Under the pieces are notes generated by a model. That model searched no databases and had not been told where the DNA came from. It saw only the letters and a program-made list of their open reading frames with translations. Positions 1 through 4,913 of a DNA stretch of 5,135 bases are shown in pieces. This stretch comes from Candidatus Nomurabacteria bacterium (GTDB taxonomy: Bacteria; Patescibacteriota; Minisyncoccia; Phycocordibacterales; PALSA-1337). The position numbers and the translations under genes are program-made. Location: the NCBI GenBank assembly GCA_943354625.1, contig CALRCS010000051.1:1-5135 (forward strand), given 5' to 3'. How positions within the stretch are numbered: position 1 is the first letter of the stretch; the number at the start of each line of letters is the position of its first letter.

Positions 1-30
1 AAACCGAGTGATCTTCTTAAAACTGATATT

Positions 31-1413
31 TTAGCTAAAGTTTTTCTTGGAAATCTGGAATGATTCGTCTGTGTCTTTTATTTCAAAGCCTCTAGACTCA
101 ATTTCGATCCTCAAAGCATCAGATTTTTCCCATTCTTTATTTTTCCTAGCCTCCTCTCGAATTTCTGCTAGAGCTCTGATTTCTTGTGGTATTTCTTCCT
201 TCATATCCATAACAGCTTTTAAGCCAAAGCCAAAGACCTTATCGAAATCTAACATCAAAGCAATCTTTTCTTTTGCCTCTACAGAATGGTCCTTTATAAG
301 TTCCCATGTTAAAGCTAGAGCTTCAGGCATATTGAAGTCATCATTTATTTTCTTTAGAAATTCTTCTTTATAATTCCTACTAGATGAATGGACATGCTCG
401 TTAGTTACTTCACCAAACCTTACAAAAGCTTCTATTAGTCGTATAAATGCAGTCTGAGCCCCTTTAACCGCCTCTATTGTGAAGTTTACCTGAGAACGAT
501 AGTGAGACGTCATAAGCCAGTATCTAAAGGCTAAAGGGGAAATCCCAGCGTCTTCTATATCTGATAGTTTTAAGAAATTTCCTTTTGACTTTGCCATTTT
601 ATCATCATTTACATTCATGAATGCGCAATGCACCCAATAATTTACAAAGTGTTCTTCTGTAGCTGATTCAGACTGGGCAATTTCATTTGTATGGTGAGGA
701 AAAATCAAATCAGTACCACCAGTGTGAATGTCTATTGTTGGTCCGAGTGCCCATGTAGACATAGCTGAACATTCTATATGCCAGCCAGGGCGTCCTTTTC
801 CAAATGGTGCTTCGTAAAAAACTTCTCCATCAGATTCTGAATAAAATTTCCAGAGTGCAAAGTCTCGAGGATTTTCTTTTTCATATTCGTCATTGGAAAT
901 TCTTTCTTTTAAAGTTGTTGTATCAGTGGCATCAATTTTTAATTTTGCCAATTTACCATAATCTTTAAAAAGTCCAATACTAAAATAAATACCGTCTTTT
1001 GTTTGATATGCAATTCCTTTTTCAAGTAAAATAGAAATCATCTCAATCATTTCTTTTATATGATCAGTTGCACGTAAGACTCTATTTGGAGTTAAAATAT
1101 TTAATGAATGTAAATCTGCGATAAAAAGAGTTTCATAGTGGCGAGTCAACTCCTCTAGACTAATTTTCTTTTCCTGGCTTTTTTGAATAGTTTTGTCATC
1201 TATATCTGTAATATTCATTACATGTTTTACGAAATATCCATTATATTCAAAAATTCTTCGTATCAAATCATTTGAAACATACGTGCGGAGATTTCCTATG
1301 TGAGCAGTATCATAAACAGTAGGTCCACAACTATATATCCCAACTTTATTTTCTTCTAAAGGTTTAAATCCTTCTTTTTGACCACTGAGTGTATTGTGTA
1401 TTTGTATTAACAT
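31..1413 (-). CDS. cysS: Cysteinyl-tRNA synthetase (CysRS)
   Basis: Class I aminoacyl-tRNA synthetase that charges tRNA-Cys with cysteine in the cytoplasm. Numbered from the ATG at 1411-1413 (460 aa, close to the E. coli enzyme's 461), the Rossmann fold carries the HIGH motif as HIGN at residues 38-41 after CGPTVYD. The KMSKS loop reads KMAKS at 272-276. The four zinc ligands of the family are visible as C29, C215 (in WHIECSAM), H240 and E244 (in FPHHTNE); all but C29 are offset by a constant six residues from E. coli. The C-terminal ARKNKEWEKSDALR stretch is the usual CysRS tail, and the stop is TAA. The frame stays open to a TTG at 1447-1449, with another ATG at 1432-1434. I prefer 1413 because MLIQIHNTLSGQ matches the usual family N-terminus and the upstream codons form a good promoter. 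There is no Shine-Dalgarno sequence. The gene diverges from the S41 peptidase gene. Function is certain; the exact start is likely. Confidence 0.97.
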   Translation of the reverse strand: MLIQIHNTLSGQKEGFKPLEENKVGIYSCGPTVYDTAHIGNLRTYVSNDLIRRIFEYNGYFVKHVMNITDIDDKTIQKSQEKKISLEELTRHYETLFIADLHSLNILTPNRVLRATDHIKEMIEMISILLEKGIAYQTKDGIYFSIGLFKDYGKLAKLKIDATDTTTLKERISNDEYEKENPRDFALWKFYSESDGEVFYEAPFGKGRPGWHIECSAMSTWALGPTIDIHTGGTDLIFPHHTNEIAQSESATEEHFVNYWVHCAFMNVNDDKMAKSKGNFLKLSDIEDAGISPLAFRYWLMTSHYRSQVNFTIEAVKGAQTAFIRLIEAFVRFGEVTNEHVHSSSRNYKEEFLKKINDDFNMPEALALTWELIKDHSVEAKEKIALMLDFDKVFGFGLKAVMDMKEEIPQEIRALAEIREEARKNKEWEKSDALRIEIESRGFEIKDTDESFQISKKNFS

Positions 1414-1420
1414 ATGTTGT

Positions 1421-1449
1421 AGTATAGCTTTCATATTGTATGAAATCAA
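1421..1449 (-). promoter_or_regulatory. cysS promoter, predicted leaderless
   Basis: Read on the minus strand, TTGATT (1449-1444), a 17-base spacer and TATACT (1426-1421) form a near-consensus sigma-70-type promoter. Only seven bases separate the -10 box from the ATG at 1413, so transcription should begin at or next to the start codon. This supports 1413 over the upstream TTG (1449) and ATG (1434), which lie within or between the promoter elements. Inference from sequence only. Confidence 0.6.
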
Positions 1450-1464
1450 ATTCTTTGAGATAAT
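1436..1464 (+). promoter_or_regulatory. Possible promoter of the S41 peptidase gene
   Basis: TTGTAT (1436-1441), 17 bases, then GATAAT (1459-1464) would start transcription near 1471, giving a leader of about 15 bases before the ATG at 1486. The -35 box lies beside the divergent cysS -35 box (1444-1449), so the two promoters occupy shared DNA. A weaker alternative uses TTGAGA (1455-1460) with TAATTA (1477-1482). The region is very AT-rich, so chance matches are possible. Confidence 0.4.
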
Positions 1465-1485
1465 GCAAAGACTAATTAATTATAT

Positions 1486-2787
1486 ATGAATAAAGAAAAT
1501 ATTCCCAAGATATCCTATTCTGTCGTGGCGCTCATAGTAGCAGTGGTTATTTTTTTTATAGGTAGTGCTTATGGGGAAGAGAAAGGTAAAAGTAAGGCTT
1601 TAATAAGTATTGCACCAGAGGGAGTACATATTACAAATGAACAATTAAAACCTTTTTGGAAAGTATGGACCACATTGAGTGATAAATACGTAGAAGCAAC
1701 CACAACGGATACCCAAAAGAGGATTTGGAGTTCTATCGAGGGTCTAGCTAGTTCTCAAGGGGATCCATATACAGTATTTTTTCCACCAGAAGAAAACAAA
1801 GCTTTCAAGGGTGATATTGCCGGAAATTTTGAGGGAGTTGGTATGGAGATTGCCATAAAAGATAAGATTTTGACTGTAGTTTCTCCATTGAAGAACAGCC
1901 CAGCAGAAAAAGCAGGGGTTAAGGCTGGGGATAAAATAATAAAAATTGATGATAAAATCACAGCTGATTTACCAGTTGATCAAGCCGTAAAGCTTATAAG
2001 GGGTGCGAGGGGTACTATAGTAAAGATTGTTTTTATTCGTGAAGGAGCAAAAGTTCCACTTGAAAAATCTATAACTAGAGATGTTATTGATATACCTACA
2101 TTAGAGACAGAAGTAAAAAAGGTAGAAACAAAAGCAACAACAAAGGGATCTAAAACAGTAGTATCAACATCAACAGAAGATAAGCTCGTTGAATCAAAGT
2201 CAGATATCTTTATAATAAAATTATACAGTTTTACAAGCCAATCCCCAGATCTTTTTAGAAATGCTTTGAGAACCTTCCTACAGTCTGGCAAAAACAAACT
2301 CATCATTGACCTTCGTGGAAATCCTGGTGGATATTTGGATGCGGCATGGGATATTGCAAGTTGGTTTTTACCAGCAGGGAAGACTATAGTGACAGAAGAC
2401 TTTGGAGGAAAGGGAGAAAATAGAGTATTGTACAGTAAGGGTTATGATGTTCTAAATAAAACATTCGGAAGTAATTATAAAGTCATTATTTTGGTGAATA
2501 ATGGTTCAGCTTCTGCTGCAGAGATTCTAGCTGGAGCTTTGCAGGAGCAGGGAGTAGCAAAGCTTGTTGGTGTAAAGACTTTTGGTAAAGGATCAGTTCA
2601 GGAATTAGTAGAGATTACTCCTGAGACATCATTAAAGGTAACCATAGCAAGATGGCTAACACCTGCAGGACACAATCTCTCCCATGATGGTCTCAATCCA
2701 GACTATGAAGTAAAGATCACTGAGAAGGATATAGAAAACAAAATTGACCCTCAGATGAATAAAGCAGTTGAAATTTTAAGTAAATAA
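1486..2787 (+). CDS. S41 C-terminal processing peptidase (CtpA/Prc-like), membrane-anchored
   Basis: Serine protease that cleaves extracytoplasmic proteins near their C-termini (433 aa). A hydrophobic segment at residues 11-29 after a short charged start is a signal anchor, placing the enzyme outside the membrane. A helical N-terminal region (about 45-108) is followed by a PDZ domain (about 112-187) that includes GVGMEIAI and SPAEKAGVKAGDKI. The S41 domain then runs from about 240 to 400. The catalytic Ser is S343 in NNGSASAAEI. The Lys is K368 in TFGKGSVQ, 25 residues later as in CtpB of Bacillus, and Q372 is the third active-site residue. The C-terminal MNKAVEIL is family-typical. An odd feature is a Thr/Lys/Ser/Val-rich insert at about 206-238 between the PDZ and protease domains, where homologs are usually shorter. 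There is no Shine-Dalgarno sequence before the ATG. rplI follows 15 bases after the stop on the same strand. Family assignment is firm; ortholog type (ctpA, ctpB or prc) is not assigned. Confidence 0.95.
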   Translation: MNKENIPKISYSVVALIVAVVIFFIGSAYGEEKGKSKALISIAPEGVHITNEQLKPFWKVWTTLSDKYVEATTTDTQKRIWSSIEGLASSQGDPYTVFFPPEENKAFKGDIAGNFEGVGMEIAIKDKILTVVSPLKNSPAEKAGVKAGDKIIKIDDKITADLPVDQAVKLIRGARGTIVKIVFIREGAKVPLEKSITRDVIDIPTLETEVKKVETKATTKGSKTVVSTSTEDKLVESKSDIFIIKLYSFTSQSPDLFRNALRTFLQSGKNKLIIDLRGNPGGYLDAAWDIASWFLPAGKTIVTEDFGGKGENRVLYSKGYDVLNKTFGSNYKVIILVNNGSASAAEILAGALQEQGVAKLVGVKTFGKGSVQELVEITPETSLKVTIARWLTPAGHNLSHDGLNPDYEVKITEKDIENKIDPQMNKAVEILSK

Positions 2788-2796
2788 GTTTAATAT
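2768..2796 (+). promoter_or_regulatory. rplI promoter within the 3' end of the peptidase gene, predicted leaderless
   Basis: TTGAAA (2768-2773), exactly 17 bases, then TAATAT (2791-2796). Six bases separate the -10 box from the rplI ATG at 2803, so the predicted transcript starts at or within a base or two of the start codon. The -35 box lies inside the last codons of the peptidase gene. rplI could therefore be transcribed on its own as well as by read-through. Confidence 0.55.
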
Positions 2797-2802
2797 ACCA
2801 AT

Positions 2803-3246
2803 ATGAAAATAATATTATTGAAAGATGTTCCGAAAGTAGGAAAGAAGTACGATATAAAAAATATTAGTGATGGATACGCACAAAACCTCTTGATTCCAAA
2901 AGGTTTGGCTGTTATAGCGACTAGTGAGGTTCTAAAGCGTATTGAACTAGAGAAAGCTCATGATCAAGGTGAAAAGTTGATGCATCAAGAGTTACTTTTG
3001 AAAAATCTAAATGATCTAGACGGACTTACTATAACTATGGTTGAAAAAGCAAATGAAAGAGGTCATTTATTTGCAAGTGTTCATATACCAGAAATCATCT
3101 CTGCTATAGAAAAACAGACAAGATTACAGATTGACGCAAAGCATTTTGTTTTAGACAAACACATTAAAGAGATAGGAATTCACATAATAGAAATAAAAAC
3201 AGAATTAAAAAGTATAAAGTTTAACTTAGATATAAAAGCCAAGTAG
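2803..3246 (+). CDS. rplI: Large-subunit ribosomal protein bL9
   Basis: Binds 23S rRNA at the base of the L1 stalk of the 50S subunit. The 147 aa match the usual family length of about 148. The N-terminal rRNA-binding domain (1-40) starts MKIILLKDVPKVGKK and contains SDGYAQNLLIPKGLA, the core of the L9 signature. A charged helical linker (41-75) follows, then the C-terminal domain (about 76-147) with GHLFASVHIPEI. The signature deviates slightly: Tyr16 stands where Gly is usual. The ATG directly precedes the family N-terminus, so the start is secure, but no Shine-Dalgarno sequence is present. The gene sits 15 bases after the S41 peptidase gene and ends in TAG immediately before a bidirectional terminator shared with rpmA. 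As I recall, several CPR lineages lack L9, so its presence may help place the organism. Confidence 0.96.
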   Translation: MKIILLKDVPKVGKKYDIKNISDGYAQNLLIPKGLAVIATSEVLKRIELEKAHDQGEKLMHQELLLKNLNDLDGLTITMVEKANERGHLFASVHIPEIISAIEKQTRLQIDAKHFVLDKHIKEIGIHIIEIKTELKSIKFNLDIKAK

Positions 3247-3247
3247 C

Positions 3248-3294
3248 AGAAAAAAGAAAAAGCTGTGTTCGGAACACAGCTTTTTCTTTTTTCT
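3248..3294. terminator. Bidirectional intrinsic terminator shared by rplI and rpmA
   Basis: A perfect inverted repeat centred on base 3271 in which every base from 3248 pairs with its mirror up to 3294. The GC-containing core GCTGTGTT / AACACAGC closes a three-base loop. It is flanked by an A-tract arm and a T-tract arm (TTTTTCTTTTTT), so each strand shows a hairpin followed by a U-run. It starts two bases after the rplI stop and ends two bases before the rpmA stop, terminating both convergent genes. Confidence 0.93.
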
Positions 3295-3296
3295 TA

Positions 3297-3569
3297 CTAC
3301 ACTACACTCACGATTTTCTTTCTTTTGATTGTCTCATCAAAATGAGTCTTTCTCTTTGTTCCAAATTTAATTTTCCCATCCTTTAATGCAAATAGGGTAT
3401 GATCCTTACCAATACCAATGTTTTTCCCTGGTATCACATCCGTACCTCTCTGTCGCACGATAATAGACCCAATAGTGACTGATTCACCGTGATTTACCTT
3501 TATTCCAAGGTATTTTGGATTCGAATCTCTTCCGTTTGCTGACGATCCTCCTGATTTTTTGGTTGCCAT
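3297..3569 (-). CDS. rpmA: Large-subunit ribosomal protein bL27
   Basis: A 50S protein whose flexible N-terminus reaches toward the peptidyl-transferase centre. The 90-residue product begins MATKKSGGSSANGRDS, matching the family start MAHKKGGGSTRNGRDS, and continues with SIIVRQRGTDVIPGKN and GKDHTLFALKDGKIKF, both diagnostic of L27. It ends in SVV like many homologs, with a TAG stop. The frame is open further upstream to a TTG at 3606-3608, but that stretch contains the likely promoter, and the extension does not resemble the cleaved leader of Firmicutes L27. I therefore use the ATG at 3567-3569. There is no Shine-Dalgarno sequence. L27 genes usually sit next to rplU (L21), but here the neighbour is convergent rplI and no rplU is visible. 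Confidence 0.97.
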   Translation of the reverse strand: MATKKSGGSSANGRDSNPKYLGIKVNHGESVTIGSIIVRQRGTDVIPGKNIGIGKDHTLFALKDGKIKFGTKRKTHFDETIKRKKIVSVV

Positions 3570-3578
3570 AGTGGGAAC

Positions 3579-3608
3579 AGTATATACCATACTAGGCTTG
3601 TAATGCAA
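3579..3608 (-). promoter_or_regulatory. rpmA promoter, short or no leader
   Basis: Minus-strand TTGCAT (3608-3603), an 18-base spacer and TATACT (3584-3579), the same -10 hexamer as in front of cysS. Nine bases lie between it and the ATG at 3569, predicting a leader of about 0-3 bases. The overlapping TATATA could serve as -10 instead. The promoter diverges from that of the lysozyme-like gene. Confidence 0.55.
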
Positions 3609-3631
3609 GCTCTAATGGGGTATTTTATCTA

Positions 3632-3660
3632 TTGACAAAATTAGGTAATAATGCTAGTAT
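3632..3660 (+). promoter_or_regulatory. Strong extended promoter of the lysozyme-like gene
   Basis: Consensus TTGACA (3632-3637), a 17-base spacer and TAGTAT (3655-3660), with a TG one base upstream of the -10 box (3652-3653), giving an extended -10. Transcription is predicted to start near 3667. The TTG at 3632 could be read as a start codon of a longer frame, but it is the -35 box itself and so would not be in the transcript. Confidence 0.75.
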
Positions 3661-3669
3661 ATTAGCAAT

Positions 3670-3709
3670 AGCGAGTGTATTGAGTCATATCAATTATTAC
3701 TCGCTTTTT
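3670..3709 (+). promoter_or_regulatory. Leader hairpin with U-tract (possible attenuator or 5' stabiliser)
   Basis: AGCGAGT (3670-3676) pairs with ACTCGCT (3699-3705). Inside it, ATTGA (3679-3683) pairs with TCAAT (3690-3694), leaving a six-base loop and a small internal loop. Ts run from 3705 to 3709 directly after the stem. The form is that of an intrinsic terminator, yet it lies between the predicted transcription start (about 3667) and the likely start codon (3716). It could stop transcription after about 40 bases, or protect the mRNA 5' end. No ligand-binding fold or leader peptide was recognised. Confidence 0.55.
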
Positions 3710-3715
3710 AAATTT

Positions 3716-4174
3716 ATGATTGAACTTACTACAGGCATCGTGTTTCTTATGTCATCAATGTACGGGGCTGGTAGTCTACCCGCTGATGCTGTAAATGTTC
3801 AAACATTAACAGCTAGTTCGACGGGGAATAATACCATCATTATCGTTTCAAACGATAGAGAATCTCTTGAAAAGTACTTAAAAGAAAATTTTGCTGATAC
3901 ACCTATTCTTGTAGAAATAGCAAGATGTGAATCAGAATTTAGACAGTTTGATAAAAATGGAAAGGTAGTTCGTGGTAGAGTTGATAGTGCAGATGTGGGA
4001 ATCATGCAGATCAATGAGAGATACCATCTAGAGATTGCAGAAAAACTTGGGTATGATATTCATACAATAGAAGGGAATACAGCTTATGCCAAGTATCTAT
4101 ATGATAAGTCTGGATCAAAACCATGGAATGCTTCAAAACCTTGTTGGGGTAAAGCGGTGGTGGCGATGAAGTAA
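3716..4174 (+). CDS. Small secreted lysozyme/transglycosylase-like protein
   Basis: Probable peptidoglycan-cleaving or cell-wall-binding protein with a lysozyme-like fold (152 aa from the ATG at 3716). Residues 5-18 are moderately hydrophobic and ADA at 23-25 could end a signal peptide, followed by a Ser/Thr/Asn-rich linker. The domain runs from about 62 to 145. ILVEIARCESEF gives a candidate catalytic Glu at E72, GIMQIN (95-100) matches the GxMQIN-type motif of SLT domains, and NTAYAKYLYD and PWNASKPCW close the domain. C71 and C143 could form a disulfide outside the cell. The start is uncertain: the frame is open upstream to TTG codons at 3632 (the -35 box) and 3680 (inside the leader hairpin). 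The 3680 start would add a Lys-containing n-region, which would suit a signal peptide better. There is no Shine-Dalgarno sequence. The gene is single, under its own promoter, and converges on the HD gene. Fold assignment is likely; enzymatic activity is inferred. Confidence 0.8.
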   Translation: MIELTTGIVFLMSSMYGAGSLPADAVNVQTLTASSTGNNTIIIVSNDRESLEKYLKENFADTPILVEIARCESEFRQFDKNGKVVRGRVDSADVGIMQINERYHLEIAEKLGYDIHTIEGNTAYAKYLYDKSGSKPWNASKPCWGKAVVAMK

Positions 4175-4182
4175 AATAATAG

Positions 4183-4222
4183 AAAAAAAGCCCTGCGGAA
4201 CACATTGTCTCGCGGGGCTTTT
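4183..4222. terminator. Bidirectional intrinsic terminator, lysozyme-like gene / HD gene
   Basis: AAAAGCCCTGCG (4186-4197) pairs with CGCGGGGCTTTT (4211-4222) through 12 pairs including one G-T, with a 13-base loop. A 7-A run (4183-4189) on the left and Ts on the right give a U-run after the hairpin on both strands. It begins nine bases after the lysozyme-like stop and ends 14 bases before the HD gene stop, so it serves both convergent genes. Confidence 0.9.
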
Positions 4223-4236
4223 AGCGTTGTTTTGTC

Positions 4237-4860
4237 TTATGCAGCCCTCTGAACTGCAACCTGGAATGAAGGAATTTCTCCTTCCAGAAGCTGAATGTAT
4301 CCTTTAGCTTCAGCGATTTTTGCTACTATTACTTCTTGAGGAAATGTTTGCCGTGTCCATTCCGTTCGGAATTTGATACCATTAATGAAGGGTTCTTGTA
4401 GTTTAAATACTTCTATGGGTTTCTTATTCCACTCGCTAGCAAGTCCAAAAATCACTTGTTGTACCCAGGCAACATTGAATGATTGGCTCATATCCGCATC
4501 TCGAATGATTTGCTCATAGAGATTCAGTTTTTCGTCAGCAATTACATAGGGGAATTCAGTAACCCTCATCATATGACTAATTTCCTCTAACCACGGCTTG
4601 TCTTCAGGAAGGATGCATCTTTCAAGGGCACGAATAGCTCGCGTAATATTTAGATCATCATCTCCTAGACGGCCACTATGGTCAAAGTCATGGAACATTG
4701 CTGCCAGTAAGAGATTTCTAATCCTACGAGGAGTCAGACTAGACCCATGTTTGATATAAAACTTGCATGCTTCATAGCATAACCAGAAAACATGGAACAT
4801 GTGTCTGAAGTTATGGTAAGGATAGTTTAGGTTTCGAGCACTTACGAAAATTACTCGAAT
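4237..4860 (-). CDS. HD-domain phosphohydrolase, class I phosphodiesterase-like motifs; 5' end abnormal
   Basis: Probable metal-dependent phosphohydrolase of the HD superfamily; the substrate is unknown. Read from codon 4858-4860 (207 aa), it shows YPYHNFRH (13-20), then AMFHDFDHSG with the HD pair at H57-D58 and a further H61, and IIRDADMSQ with D121 as the likely last metal ligand. YHNxxH, HDxxHxG and a distal Asp in this order recall the catalytic core of cyclic-nucleotide phosphodiesterases, though the Asn that usually follows HxG is not obvious. The first ATG (4798-4800) would give 187 aa, but it begins one codon after the first ligand His (4801-4803), so coding must extend upstream. No ATG, GTG or TTG occurs in frame before the TAA at 4861-4863. 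Initiation at ATT, a mutated start, a frameshift or a sequencing error are all possible. Sampled G+C is about 40-45%, above most neighbours. The stop is TAA, next to a shared terminator. Confidence 0.8.
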   Translation of the reverse strand: MRVIFVSARNLNYPYHNFRHMFHVFWLCYEACKFYIKHGSSLTPRRIRNLLLAAMFHDFDHSGRLGDDDLNITRAIRALERCILPEDKPWLEEISHMMRVTEFPYVIADEKLNLYEQIIRDADMSQSFNVAWVQQVIFGLASEWNKKPIEVFKLQEPFINGIKFRTEWTRQTFPQEVIVAKIAEAKGYIQLLEGEIPSFQVAVQRAA

Positions 4861-4913
4861 TTAGGTTGATGTGTTAAATAATTTTTACCTGAGTTTAACC
4901 CGTATAGTCTTTA

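Noticed and set aside
47..373. Plus-strand open frame of 108 codons
   Set aside because: It lies entirely antisense to the conserved C-terminal part of cysS, is rich in Ser and Phe as expected of a shadow frame, and has no recognisable motif.
1755..2306. Two minus-strand open frames (1755-1961 and 1980-2306)
   Set aside because: Both are antisense to the PDZ and S41 region of the peptidase gene, whose own frame carries the conserved motifs.
3570..3608. 13-residue N-terminal extension of L27 as a cleaved leader
   Set aside because: The extension encodes promoter-like sequence and lacks a resemblance to the Firmicutes L27 leader; MATKKSGG is the standard mature start.
3632..3715. N-terminal extension of the lysozyme-like protein starting at the TTG at 3632
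   Set aside because: That TTG is the first three bases of a consensus TTGACA -35 box, so it would lie upstream of the transcript.
3270..4204. Shared 9-mer CGGAACACA in the two terminator loops (3270-3278 and 4196-4204)
   Set aside because: It sits in different parts of the two hairpins and is too short to suggest a common element; probably coincidence.
3799..4205. Minus-strand open frames opposite the lysozyme-like gene (3799-4014 and 4011-4205)
   Set aside because: They are shadows of the plus-strand gene with no family motif, and the second runs through the intrinsic terminator.
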